The position numbers and the translations under genes were made by a program. A stretch of DNA of 50,633 bases from Lachnospiraceae bacterium (GTDB lineage: Bacteria > Bacillota > Clostridia > Lachnospirales > Lachnospiraceae): contig JAAWAV010000011.1 of assembly GCA_022792335.1 (NCBI GenBank), positions 1 to 50,633 of the forward strand, written 5' to 3'. Numbering within the stretch: the stretch's first letter is position 1; every line of letters starts with the position of its first letter. Below, one piece after another: positions 23,332 to 31,731 of the stretch. The notes under the pieces are model-generated. The model saw nothing but the letters and a program-made list of their open reading frames with translations. It did no database searches and was not told where the DNA came from.

Positions 23332-24429
23332 TTATCTTTGTACTCTTGCTCCCGCTCCCCCCATCAGAGCTTCCACCTCTTTTTTGCTGGCCATTGTAGT
23401 ATCGCCGGGCATAGTCATGGCAAGAGCCCCGTGGGCCGCTCCATAATTTACGGCCGCCCCTGTGTCTCCTGTGGTCATCAGACCGTAAATCAGACCGGAT
23501 GCAAAAGAATCTCCGCCGCCAACCCTGTCCAGGATTTCCAGGCCTTTATAATCCTTCGCCTTATGGATTTCTCCGTCAGCCCAGCAAATAGCGCTCCAGT
23601 CGTTGACTGTAGCCGTCCGAACAGTCCGAAGAGTAGTGGCTACTGCCTTAAAATTAGGATAAATTTTCGCTGCCTCTCCTATCATCTTTTTATAACCGTC
23701 CAGATTTAATTCCTTTAATTTGGCATCGTTCCCTTCAATCTCAAACCCCAGGCATGCAGTGAAGTCCTCTTCATTTCCAATCATGACGTCCACGTATTTC
23801 GCCACTTCTTTGTTTACTTCCTGGGCCTTTGCCTCTCCGCCGATGGCGCTCCACATGGAAGGACGGTAATTCAGATCATAAGAAACTATGGTTCCATACT
23901 TCTTGGCCGTCCGAATGGCCGCCAGGACCGTCTCGCAGGACTGCTCTGAGAGGGCAGCATAGATGCCGCCCGTATGGAGCCAGCGTACCCCCACCTCTCC
24001 AAAGATATGGTCGAAGTCAAAATCCTTTGGCGTTGCCTTGGAAATGGCCGTATTGAACCGGTCAGAGCAGCCTACCGCCCCGCGGATGCCAAAACCCCTT
24101 TCCGTAAAGTTCAGTCCATTTCTGCAGATCCGGCCGATTCCGTCCGTTTTCATCCATTTGATAAAAGAAGTATCCACGCCTCCCTGCAAGATAAAATCTT
24201 CCATAAGCATGCCGACTTCATTGTCTGCAAAGGCCGTAATCACAGCCGTTTTCATTCCGAAACAACGGCGCAGTCCCCGTACCACATTGTATTCTCCGCC
24301 TCCCTCCCACGCGCGGAAGGAACGGGCGGTACGGATTCTCCCCTCGCCCGGATCCAGACGAAGCATCACTTCTCCAAGAGATACGGCGTCAAATCTGCAG
24401 GTTTCCTTCGGTCTTAAATTGAGTTCCAT
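23332..24429 (-). CDS. kdgK: 2-keto-3-deoxygluconate kinase (PfkB family)
   Basis: Ribokinase/PfkB-type sugar kinase, 365 residues, expected to phosphorylate 2-keto-3-deoxygluconate (KDG) to KDPG. The N-terminal GEVMLRLDPGEGRIRTARSF and the C-terminal anion hole/catalytic motif RVGGGDSFASGLIYGL (catalytic Asp in GGGD) are present. Specificity for KDG is inferred from the neighbours: KDPG aldolase starts 6 bases upstream, preceded by a dehydratase and a GntP permease. RBS GGGAGGTAG. It is the last gene of the operon. Confidence 0.88.
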   Translation of the reverse strand: MELNLRPKETCRFDAVSLGEVMLRLDPGEGRIRTARSFRAWEGGGEYNVVRGLRRCFGMKTAVITAFADNEVGMLMEDFILQGGVDTSFIKWMKTDGIGRICRNGLNFTERGFGIRGAVGCSDRFNTAISKATPKDFDFDHIFGEVGVRWLHTGGIYAALSEQSCETVLAAIRTAKKYGTIVSYDLNYRPSMWSAIGGEAKAQEVNKEVAKYVDVMIGNEEDFTACLGFEIEGNDAKLKELNLDGYKKMIGEAAKIYPNFKAVATTLRTVRTATVNDWSAICWADGEIHKAKDYKGLEILDRVGGGDSFASGLIYGLMTTGDTGAAVNYGAAHGALAMTMPGDTTMASKKEVEALMGGAGARVQR

Positions 24430-24434
24430 CTTAT

Positions 24435-25073
24435 CTACCTCCCGGTTTCTTTTACAAGGGCCACGGCCTCTTTTGTCAGCTCACGGATTTTCTCAAATTC
24501 ACCAGCTTTGATTAAATCCCCTTTAACCATCCAGCTCCCGCCGCAGGCAATGATCTTGTCAAAGCTTAAATAATCTTTCAGATTTTTGGCGCTGATGCCT
24601 CCCGTCGGCATAAATTTCATCATGGTATAAGGCGCTGCCAGGGCCTTGACGGCCGCCAGGCCGCCAAGCTGCTCCGCCGGAAAGAACTTCACCACCTTAA
24701 GTCCCCGCTTCACCGCCTGAGCAATCTCCGAGGGGGTAATGCAGCCCGGAAAGATCGGGATATTTTTCTTCAGACAGTAGTCCACCACCTCCGGGTCAAA
24801 GCCGGGGCTTACGATAAACTTTGCGCCTGCCGACATCGCCCGGTCCGCCTGCTCTGTTGTCAGGACTGTTCCTGCCCCAACTAACATTTCCGGATACTTC
24901 GTACTCATCCGGCGGATGGATTCCTCCGCCGCCTCTGTGCGAAAGGTCACTTCTGCACAGGGCAGGCCTCCCTCCACAAGCGCCTTCGCAAGGGGTATGG
25001 CGTCCGCTGCGTCGTATAACACCACCACCGGAACCACGCCAAATCCCTGAATCTGTTTTTCCATTGCTCCCAT
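24435..25073 (-). CDS. eda: KDPG/KHG aldolase
   Basis: Class I aldolase splitting 2-keto-3-deoxy-6-phosphogluconate into pyruvate and glyceraldehyde-3-phosphate. Marks of the family are CAEVTFRTEAA (with the base Glu), GAGTVLT, and the Schiff-base lysine in VKFFPAEQLGG, followed by FMPTGGISAKNLKDYL. Two starts are possible: an ATG overlapping the dehydratase stop (25100) and one at 25073. AAGGAG lies 7-8 bases before the latter, giving 212 residues, the usual length; I chose it. Third gene of the aldonate operon. Confidence 0.93.
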   Translation of the reverse strand: MGAMEKQIQGFGVVPVVVLYDAADAIPLAKALVEGGLPCAEVTFRTEAAEESIRRMSTKYPEMLVGAGTVLTTEQADRAMSAGAKFIVSPGFDPEVVDYCLKKNIPIFPGCITPSEIAQAVKRGLKVVKFFPAEQLGGLAAVKALAAPYTMMKFMPTGGISAKNLKDYLSFDKIIACGGSWMVKGDLIKAGEFEKIRELTKEAVALVKETGR

Positions 25074-25096
25074 ATCTTCTTCTCCTTCCCAAATTT

Positions 25097-26848
25097 TCAT
25101 TTATCGTATTCCAGATATGCGCCCTTCATGGGGCTGGCCGCCAGATCACTAAACAGACGCAGCACCCCCGTCTGATACTTTGGTTCCCGAGGCTTCCAGT
25201 TTTTCTTACGCTCTGCAAGGACTGCCTCCACTTCCTCCATGGTCTTTCGTTCCCCGGCAATCCCGACAATATTAAGTTTCCGCGCCTCCACGTCAATCTC
25301 AATCAGATCTCCTTCTTCCACCAGGGCGATGGGGCCTCCAGCCACGGCCTCCGGACTGCAGTGCCCGATCACCGGGCCTGTGGAGGCGCCGGAAAATCGG
25401 CCGTCCGTAATCAGCGCAATGCTCCGGCCAAGCTCTTTGTCGCTGCTGATAGCCTCCGAAGTATAAAACATCTCCGGCATACCGCTGCCTTTCGGGCCTT
25501 CGTACCGGATAAATACTGCATCACCTTTCTGTACTTTGTGCCTGAGTACTGCCTCCAGGCACTCCTCCTCGCTGTCAAAGGGCCTCGCTCGAAGAACTGC
25601 TTTGAACATCTCCTTCGGGCAAGCCGTATGCTTGATCACTGCTCCTTCCGGAGCCAGATTACCTTTCAGGATAGCAATGCTTCCGTCTGTTCCAATGGCT
25701 TTGTCGTAAGGGCGGATGACATCCTCTCTGGTCACCGTCACACCATGACGACGGCCAAAATCCTGTAGCCATGTTTCACAGCGATCATAAAACCCCCGTT
25801 CTTTCAACTCCCTTAAATTTTCTCCCAGAGTCCTTCCCGTCACCGTCATAACATCCAGATGCAGGCGATCTTTGATCTCCTCCATAATCGCCGGAACACC
25901 GCCTGCATAGTAAAATACTTCCGCCGGCCACCGCCCTGCCGGACGGACATCCAGAAGATAATGTGCTCCTCTGTGGAGCCTGTCAAAAGTATCCCCTGTG
26001 ATTTCCATATGAAACTCATGGGCCAGAGCCGGAATATGCAACAGACAGTTGGTACTTCCGGAAATCGCGGCGTGGACTAGGATTGCATTTTCAAAGCTCT
26101 CCATGGTCACAATGTCGCTTGGGCGCATATCCGGCATGGTGGCAAGTTTTACTGCCTGTGCCCCCGCCTGCCTGGCGAAGGCCAAAAGATCCGGGCTGGT
26201 GGCAGGCATCAGAGCGCTTCCCGGAAGTGCAAGCCCCAGCGCTTCCGCCATAATCTGCATGGTGGCGGCCGTTCCGATAAAAGAACAAGACCCACAGCTT
26301 GGACAGGCGTTGCACTTTGCCCAGTTTAACTTTTCCTCGTCAATCTCGCCTCTCTGATACTTCGCATTGTACATGCCGAGCTGCTCCAGCGTCAACATCT
26401 TTGGCCCTGCATTCATCGTACCTCCAGGCACCACTACAGCGGGAATGTTGACCCTGGCCAGGCCCATCAGATTGGCCGGCATCCCTTTGTCGCAGCTTGC
26501 AAGATACACTCCCGCATCAAAAGGAGTGGCGTTCGCATGAATCTCAATCATATTGGCTATCATTTCCCGGCTGGCCAGGCTGTAATTGATCCCGTCCGTC
26601 CCCTGGCTCTCGCCGTCGCAGATATCCGTCGCAAAATATCTCGCCCCGCGTCCTCCCGCCTCTTCGATCCCCTTTCGCACTTCCTCCACGAGGATGTCCA
26701 GATGGCCGCTGCCCGGATGGCTGTCGCCAAAAGTACTCTCGATCAGTACCTGCACCTTTCCCAGGTCCTCTTTCTTCCAGCCTGTTCCGATACGCAGCGG
26801 ATCAAGCTCCGGCGCGATCTTCCTCATTTTCTGACTGACAAGTTCCAT
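25097..26848 (-). CDS. IlvD/Edd-family sugar-acid dehydratase (probable gluconate dehydratase)
   Basis: A 583-residue iron-sulfur dehydratase of the IlvD/EDD family. Cluster cysteines are visible in CDKGMPANL and in CNACPSCGSC; ICDGESQGTDGINYSLASRE and SGSTNCLLHIPALAHE are family segments. It is annotated by similarity as dihydroxy-acid dehydratase, but its place between a GntP permease and KDPG aldolase/KDG kinase argues for a sugar acid such as D-gluconate, giving KDG. True Edd (phosphogluconate) is less likely because KdgK would then be unnecessary. Start at 26848 after AAGGAAGGAG. An upstream in-frame start at 26911 lies past a palindromic box and is rejected. Confidence 0.85.
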   Translation of the reverse strand: MELVSQKMRKIAPELDPLRIGTGWKKEDLGKVQVLIESTFGDSHPGSGHLDILVEEVRKGIEEAGGRGARYFATDICDGESQGTDGINYSLASREMIANMIEIHANATPFDAGVYLASCDKGMPANLMGLARVNIPAVVVPGGTMNAGPKMLTLEQLGMYNAKYQRGEIDEEKLNWAKCNACPSCGSCSFIGTAATMQIMAEALGLALPGSALMPATSPDLLAFARQAGAQAVKLATMPDMRPSDIVTMESFENAILVHAAISGSTNCLLHIPALAHEFHMEITGDTFDRLHRGAHYLLDVRPAGRWPAEVFYYAGGVPAIMEEIKDRLHLDVMTVTGRTLGENLRELKERGFYDRCETWLQDFGRRHGVTVTREDVIRPYDKAIGTDGSIAILKGNLAPEGAVIKHTACPKEMFKAVLRARPFDSEEECLEAVLRHKVQKGDAVFIRYEGPKGSGMPEMFYTSEAISSDKELGRSIALITDGRFSGASTGPVIGHCSPEAVAGGPIALVEEGDLIEIDVEARKLNIVGIAGERKTMEEVEAVLAERKKNWKPREPKYQTGVLRLFSDLAASPMKGAYLEYDK

Positions 26849-26875
26849 TAAGAATCTCCTTCCTTTTCTATTTAG

Positions 26876-26887
26876 TAGTATACTAGT
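26876..26887. promoter_or_regulatory. TAGTATACTAGT box between gntP and the dehydratase
   Basis: Palindrome TAGTATACTA (26876-26885) extended by GT. The core ACTAGTAT recurs upstream of gntP at 28392-28399. Possible GntR-type operator; no regulator gene is nearby. Confidence 0.4.
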
Positions 26888-26923
26888 CCCTTTCAGACAA
26901 ACAGACGCCATTTGTAACTATTT

Positions 26924-28279
26924 TCAGACGAAAAAAGAAATGATTAACGCCACAAGAAATCCAGTACCCCCCACCAGAGTTTCCATAATAGTCCAAGTCT
27001 TAAGCGTCGTCTTTTCATCCAGTCCTACCAGAGATTTCACCAGCCAGAAACCGGAATCGTTGAAATGGGAGCAAACGGTCGCCCCTCCTGCCACAGCCGC
27101 CGTCACACACGCCAGATACATGGGAGAACATTCGGCAATGCCCGGCATGGAAGCGACAATCCCCGCTGCCATGGTCATAGCCACTGTAGCGGAACCTACA
27201 CAGATGCGAACCAGCGCCGCCACCAGAAACGCTACCACTACCAGAGGAAGGTTTGCAGAAGAAACAGCATTTCCAATCACATCGCCAAGACCGGAATACT
27301 GTAGCATATAGCGCAGCACGCCGCCGCAGGCTGTTACCAGCAAGATCAGGCCTGTAGGCTCCAGAGATTTTGTCATAATTTTTTCCAGCTCCGCCAGACT
27401 GTAGCCATAGCGAATCCCAAGTATAAACATGGCTGCAATTGTCGCAATCAAAAGAGCCACAAAAGGTTGTCCCAGAAAAGACAGAACCGGTTCTGCCTTT
27501 TCCAGGGCCGGAATCACACCCGCCAAGGATTTTAATACGATTAATACCAGTGGAATCAGGATAATTCCCACCACCGCGGTAAAACCCGGAAGCTTCGACT
27601 CGTCAAACTCTTCCTGGCTGGCCACATGTTCCGGAATCGCCACCTCATAGTTCTTCCCACAGATGTTTCCCCAAAAAGGTCCCGCCACAATCATAGCGAA
27701 AATCCCGCAGAGTACCCCGACCAGAATCACCCAGCCAAGCTCCACTCCCAGCATGGTCGCTACCAGTACAGGCCCGGGGGTCGGCGGAATAAAGGCGTGC
27801 CCCACAGCCAGACCGGCAAGAAGAGGAATCACATAAAACAAAGAGGAACGCTTGGTTCTCTTTGCCAGAGAGAAAGCCAACGGAATTAGGATAATCAGCC
27901 CTGCGTCAAAAAATACCGGCATCGCGATAACTAACCCGGTGATTCCCAGCGCCCATGCCGCCTTTTTGTCTCCGAATTTGTTTACCATGGTCACAGCCAG
28001 TGTCTGAGCGCCCCCGGAAACTTCTAAAATTGCGCCGAACATGGAGCCAAGGCCGACCAAAAGGGCGATACCTTTTAAGGTGTTTCCGATCCCATCGTCC
28101 ACTGCCGTAACAATATCCGAAAAAGGCATACCGGCAATCAGACCGATAACCACAGCCCCAATCAGAATTGAGAGCATGGCGTGAATCTTAAATTTGATAA
28201 TAAACGTTAGTAAAAGCGCCAGGCCGACAAGGGCCGCAAGAACCAGCCTAGTCGGATCGAGAGTTACGTTTGGATCCAT
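26924..28279 (-). CDS. GntP family gluconate:H+ symporter
   Basis: A 451-residue integral membrane protein with about twelve hydrophobic helices, of the GntP family (gluconate and related sugar acids). Characteristic segments are HAFIPPTPGPVLVATMLGVE, KSLEPTGLILLVTACGGVLR and VTAAVAGGATVCSHFNDSGF. First gene of the four-gene operon. GAAGGAGGAC is the RBS. A promoter-like TTGATG-17-TATCAG lies around 28405-28434 on the minus strand, with ACTAGTAT just downstream of it. Substrate could also be another aldonate such as galactonate or idonate. Confidence 0.9.
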   Translation of the reverse strand: MDPNVTLDPTRLVLAALVGLALLLTFIIKFKIHAMLSILIGAVVIGLIAGMPFSDIVTAVDDGIGNTLKGIALLVGLGSMFGAILEVSGGAQTLAVTMVNKFGDKKAAWALGITGLVIAMPVFFDAGLIILIPLAFSLAKRTKRSSLFYVIPLLAGLAVGHAFIPPTPGPVLVATMLGVELGWVILVGVLCGIFAMIVAGPFWGNICGKNYEVAIPEHVASQEEFDESKLPGFTAVVGIILIPLVLIVLKSLAGVIPALEKAEPVLSFLGQPFVALLIATIAAMFILGIRYGYSLAELEKIMTKSLEPTGLILLVTACGGVLRYMLQYSGLGDVIGNAVSSANLPLVVVAFLVAALVRICVGSATVAMTMAAGIVASMPGIAECSPMYLACVTAAVAGGATVCSHFNDSGFWLVKSLVGLDEKTTLKTWTIMETLVGGTGFLVALIISFFV

Positions 28280-28446
28280 AAAAAGTCCTCCTTCATACTC
28301 CGTTTTGCCAGATTCATCTGACCTTTTATGTTTTGTATCTTCTTATTCTGATTTTCCCCAGGTCTTTCCATCCATCAAATGGCTTTTCTTTACTAGTATG
28401 GTTTTTCTGATACGTTTTCATCCTGTTTTCATCAAGAAAACATAAC

Positions 28447-28466
28447 AAAGCGAAGCCGCCCGCTTT
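28447..28466 (-). terminator. Possible terminator of the feo operon
   Basis: AAAGCG/CGCTTT hairpin, loop of 8, followed on the minus strand by GTTATGTTTTCTT. It lies 60 bases after feoB; the T-tract is interrupted, so the call is tentative. Confidence 0.4.
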
Positions 28467-28526
28467 ACGCTGGACAACTCCGCTTTGGAGAAAGGAAAAT
28501 ACGATTATGTAATACTCATTTGATTT

Positions 28527-30968
28527 TTATGCTTTTACTTTTACTGGAAAGCCCCGCTCTGCTTTGCCGGGTCGGACCAGCAGATACAAAATGCCCGCCG
28601 TCAGGAAAACTGCCGCTACTGCGCCCGGTACATTTACAGTTCCGGAAAAAAGAAGCCCGATCTGGTAGACTATCAACGCGGCGACATAGGCAAAGACACA
28701 CTGATACCCAATGGCAAACCAAGTCCACTTTGCACTGTTCATTTCCCGTCTGATTGCACCGATAGCCGCAAAGCAGGGAGCACATAACAGGTTAAAAATC
28801 AGGAAGGAATAAGCCGCCAGAGGAGTAAACGCCGCCCGCATATTCCCCCAGATCTGCCATCCGTTTTCCGCAACTTCGTCAAATCCGCCAAAAAGTACGC
28901 CAAATGTCCCAACTACATTTTCCTTTGCAATAAGACCGGTCACAGACGCCACAGCTCCCTGCCAGTGTCCCCAGCCAAGGGGTGTAAAAATCCAGGCGAC
29001 CCCTTTTCCAAAAGCTGCCAGAATGCTCTCATCCATCTCCACTGTGCCAAAGCCATGTTCGCCAAAACCATAGGAAGAGGTAAACCACACCAAAACCGTC
29101 GCCAGAAGAATTATGGTCCCCGCCTTTTTGACAAAGGACCACCCTCTCTCCCACATGGAGCGCAATAGGTTTCCCATAGTAGGAAGATGGTATGCAGGAA
29201 GCTCCATGACAAAAGGAGCCGGATCGCCTGCGAACATCCTTGTTTTCTTTAGCATCATACCGGAAAGAACAATTGCTATAATTCCGACAAAATAGGCGCT
29301 GGGTGCCACCCACCAGGCTCCGCCAAACATAGCCCCCGCAATCAGAGCGATAATGGGAAGCTTGGCGCCGCAAGGAATAAATGTGGTCGTCATAATGGTC
29401 ATCTTCCGGTCCCTGTCATTTTCAATGGTTCTGGAAGCCATGATTCCGGGCACGCCGCAGCCTACGCCCACCAGCATGGGAATAAACGATTTTCCGGAAA
29501 GACCAAATTTACGGAACATCCGGTCCATGATAAAGGCGATCCGCGCCATATAGCCGCAGCTTTCTAAAAATGCCAGGAACAAAAATAGTACCAGCATCTG
29601 AGGCACAAAGCCCAGCACTGAGCCTACTCCTGCTACAATCCCCTCCAAAATCAGACTCTGAAGCCAGTCGGCACAGCCTGAGGCTTCCAGACCATTCTTA
29701 AGGAGCCCCGGAATCCCAGGTACCCAGATGCCATATTCAGCCGGATCCGGTTCCTTTTCCTCCGCTGCTTTCCGATAGCTGTCATAGGTGACTGGAATCG
29801 TTTCTTCCACCTTGCCTTCGTCGTCATAAAGATAAGCAGTTGTGGAAATTCCTGCCGCTATCTTCTCATCAAATATGGTTTCCCCATCTGTGGAGCGAAC
29901 TTCCTCTATGGCCCCTGCTTCCTTCGCTGCCGTCAGAAACGCTTCCTGTATGGCCTCCGGAATTTCATATTCCTCTGCGGCTGCCTCATAGTCTCCCCGC
30001 CCCATACCAAATAAGTACCAGCCGTCTCCAAAGACGCCGTCGTTGGCCCAGTCCGTAGCCATTCCGCCCACAGTAGTCACAGATACATAGTAGACAAGAA
30101 ACATGACAAAGGCAAAGATGGGAAGAGCCAGAAATCGGTTCGTCACCACTTTATCAATCCTGTCAGAAACGGACAGTCCCCGCTCCTTCTTTTTTCTATA
30201 GCACCCCTGGATAACGGAAGTAAGGAAGAGATAACGTTCGTTTGTGATAATGCTCTCCGCGTCATCTTCCATCTCCTTTTCCGCCGCCCGGATATCCTCC
30301 TCGATATGAGCCAGTTTTGCCTGATCCAGGTTCAACTGTTTTAACACACTCTCGTCCCGTTCAAAAATCTTGATGGCGTACCAGCGCTGCTGTTCTTCCG
30401 GCATATCGTGCAGGGCTGCCTCTTCAATGTGGGCAATGACGTGCTCCACCACGCCGGAAAAGCTGTGAACCGGAACTGTTTTTGTCTCTTTCGCCGCCTT
30501 TGCCGCCGCTTGCGCTACTTCCATCACTCCCTCCCCTTTCAGGGCGGAAATTTCCATAACTTTGCAGCCAAGCCGCCTGGAAAGTTCTCCTGTATCGATC
30601 TTATCGCCGTTTTTCTGAACCACGTCCATCATATTGACAGCTACTACCACTGGAATCCCAAGCTCCGTAAGCTGAGTGGTCAGATACAGATTCCGCTCCA
30701 GATTGGTGCCGTCAACAATGTTCAAAATCGCGTCGGGCCGCTCGCCAGTCAGATACTTCCTGGCCACCACCTCTTCCAGAGTATAGGGAGAAAGGGAATA
30801 AATCCCGGGGAGATCGATAATCTTTATATCGTCATGTTTTTTTAACCTTCCCTCTTTTTTCTCCACCGTAACGCCAGGCCAATTTCCCACAAACTGATTG
30901 GAACCGGTCAGCGCGTTGAATAATGTGGTCTTCCCGCTGTTTGGATTACCCGCAAGGGCAATTTTCAT
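28527..30968 (-). CDS. feoB: Ferrous iron transporter FeoB
   Basis: Fe2+ transporter with a cytoplasmic GTPase fused to a polytopic membrane domain. GTPase motifs: G1 GNPNSGKT, G3 DLPG and G4 NMMD (about 7-14, 52-55, 112-115), then a helical GDI-like domain. The Gate segments include VLGFVPQMLVLFLFLAFLES followed by CGYMARIAFIMDR, and VGVGCGVPGIMASR. At 813 residues it is longer than typical FeoB (about 700), because roughly 100 acidic residues lie after the first membrane helix (near 305-410, e.g. EEYEIPEAIQEAFLTAAKEA), facing outside. An ATG 6 bases upstream is an alternative start. It is the last gene of feoA-feoA-feoB. Confidence 0.95.
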   Translation of the reverse strand: MKIALAGNPNSGKTTLFNALTGSNQFVGNWPGVTVEKKEGRLKKHDDIKIIDLPGIYSLSPYTLEEVVARKYLTGERPDAILNIVDGTNLERNLYLTTQLTELGIPVVVAVNMMDVVQKNGDKIDTGELSRRLGCKVMEISALKGEGVMEVAQAAAKAAKETKTVPVHSFSGVVEHVIAHIEEAALHDMPEEQQRWYAIKIFERDESVLKQLNLDQAKLAHIEEDIRAAEKEMEDDAESIITNERYLFLTSVIQGCYRKKKERGLSVSDRIDKVVTNRFLALPIFAFVMFLVYYVSVTTVGGMATDWANDGVFGDGWYLFGMGRGDYEAAAEEYEIPEAIQEAFLTAAKEAGAIEEVRSTDGETIFDEKIAAGISTTAYLYDDEGKVEETIPVTYDSYRKAAEEKEPDPAEYGIWVPGIPGLLKNGLEASGCADWLQSLILEGIVAGVGSVLGFVPQMLVLFLFLAFLESCGYMARIAFIMDRMFRKFGLSGKSFIPMLVGVGCGVPGIMASRTIENDRDRKMTIMTTTFIPCGAKLPIIALIAGAMFGGAWWVAPSAYFVGIIAIVLSGMMLKKTRMFAGDPAPFVMELPAYHLPTMGNLLRSMWERGWSFVKKAGTIILLATVLVWFTSSYGFGEHGFGTVEMDESILAAFGKGVAWIFTPLGWGHWQGAVASVTGLIAKENVVGTFGVLFGGFDEVAENGWQIWGNMRAAFTPLAAYSFLIFNLLCAPCFAAIGAIRREMNSAKWTWFAIGYQCVFAYVAALIVYQIGLLFSGTVNVPGAVAAVFLTAGILYLLVRPGKAERGFPVKVKA

Positions 30969-30996
30969 ACTCATGTCCTTTTATCCTTTCTATGAT

Positions 30997-31012
30997 GTTA
31001 GTTTTTTCTAAC
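30997..31012. promoter_or_regulatory. GTTAG-N6-CTAAC box before feoB
   Basis: Palindrome GTTAG TTTTTT CTAAC in the 88-bp gap between feoA and feoB, same architecture as the boxes at the operon promoter. Probably a metalloregulator (DtxR/IdeR-like) site. Confidence 0.7.
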
Positions 31013-31019
31013 CGAAGTT

Positions 31020-31047
31020 CAGAATATCCTTTTTGCAGGATATTCTG
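31020..31047. other. Intercistronic hairpin between feoA and feoB
   Basis: CAGAATATCCT and AGGATATTCTG form an 11-bp perfect stem with loop TTTTGC. No T-run follows on the minus strand, so it is likely an mRNA-processing or attenuation hairpin. Confidence 0.65.
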
Positions 31048-31056
31048 GCGAACCTG

Positions 31057-31278
31057 TCAGGTAATCTCGATCAGTTCTGCATCTGCTTTTCGAAGGGACA
31101 GTTCATATCCCCTCACCATCACCTCGACCGGATCTCCCAAAGGAGCCACTTTCCGTACATAGACATCCGTCCCTTTGGTGATTCCCATATCCATGATCCG
31201 GCGCTTCACCGCCCCTTCCCCATGGAGTTTCACCACTGTGGCCGTATCACCAATTTTCGCTTCTCTCAGTGTTTTCAT
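31057..31278 (-). CDS. feoA: FeoA-domain protein
   Basis: A 73-residue SH3-like FeoA protein, cytoplasmic partner of FeoB thought to act on the GTPase or its assembly. Family signature: MKTLREAKIGDTATVVKLHG, RRIMDMGITKGTDVYVRKVA, PLGDPVEVMVRGYELSLRK. The ATG at 31278 follows AGGAGGAG; an earlier in-frame ATG at 31302 is less well placed. It lies between the second FeoA gene and feoB. Confidence 0.93.
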   Translation of the reverse strand: MKTLREAKIGDTATVVKLHGEGAVKRRIMDMGITKGTDVYVRKVAPLGDPVEVMVRGYELSLRKADAELIEIT

Positions 31279-31324
31279 CCTAATCTCCTCCTGTCCTGAC
31301 AATTTCCTATAGAGCTATATCCTT

Positions 31325-31561
31325 CTATTGCCTGTTTTGTCCGGTTCCCGCCTGTATCAGTATCTTTCCTGCCATCTCTTTACTGATAGCCACGCGGGAG
31401 TCCTTCACATTCACAATCAGATTTCCTCCCATCGTAGAAATCACCGTGACCGTTCCCCCAGAGACAAAACCAAGGTTTTCCAGATGCGCCCGGACGGACG
31501 GTTTTCCTCCTACCCTCTGGATTTCATTCTCCTCTCCCACTGCTGCAAATGTAAGTGGCAT
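31325..31561 (-). CDS. FeoA-domain protein (second copy)
   Basis: A 78-residue FeoA homologue, first gene of the feo operon. The fold pattern is seen in VRAHLENLGFVSGGTVTVIS and LIVNVKDSRVAISKEMAGKI. It is only weakly similar to its neighbour, so the pair is an old divergence rather than a recent duplication; two FeoA proteins before FeoB are common in Clostridia. Start at 31561 after AAAAAGGAG; an upstream in-frame start at 31648 falls inside the promoter and operator and is rejected. Confidence 0.9.
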   Translation of the reverse strand: MPLTFAAVGEENEIQRVGGKPSVRAHLENLGFVSGGTVTVISTMGGNLIVNVKDSRVAISKEMAGKILIQAGTGQNRQ

Positions 31562-31581
31562 CCTGTTTTCTCCTTTTTGTA

Positions 31582-31656
31582 GTAAGTTTTCGCTAATCAT
31601 TACCCAAAAACATTGGTTAGATTTTCCTAACCGTATTAATATTAGCACCGACTAAC
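31582..31656. promoter_or_regulatory. Series of GTTAG-N6-CTAAC operators at the feo promoter
   Basis: Three copies with the same spacing: GTAAG-N6-CTAAT (31582-31597, degenerate), GGTTAG-N6-CTAACC core 31616-31631 (perfect), ATTAG-N6-CTAAC (31641-31656). The last overlaps the spacer and -10 of the feo promoter, the perfect one lies just past the start of transcription. This is the arrangement of a repressor, presumably iron-responsive. Confidence 0.8.
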
Positions 31657-31667
31657 CATTTTGTCAA
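31639..31667 (-). promoter_or_regulatory. Promoter of the feo operon
   Basis: Minus strand TTGACA (31667-31662), 17-bp spacer, TAATAT (31644-31639), overlapped by a GTTAG-N6-CTAAC-type box. Confidence 0.8.
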
Positions 31668-31731
31668 TCCCCTTTTGGGGAAGAACGGAAAAAACTTTTC
31701 CGCATACCATGAGTATAAAGGAGATGAACCC

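Noticed and set aside
25097-26848. Calling the dehydratase IlvD of branched-chain amino-acid synthesis
   Set aside because: No ilv or leu gene is near, and the sugar-acid neighbours point to a different substrate.
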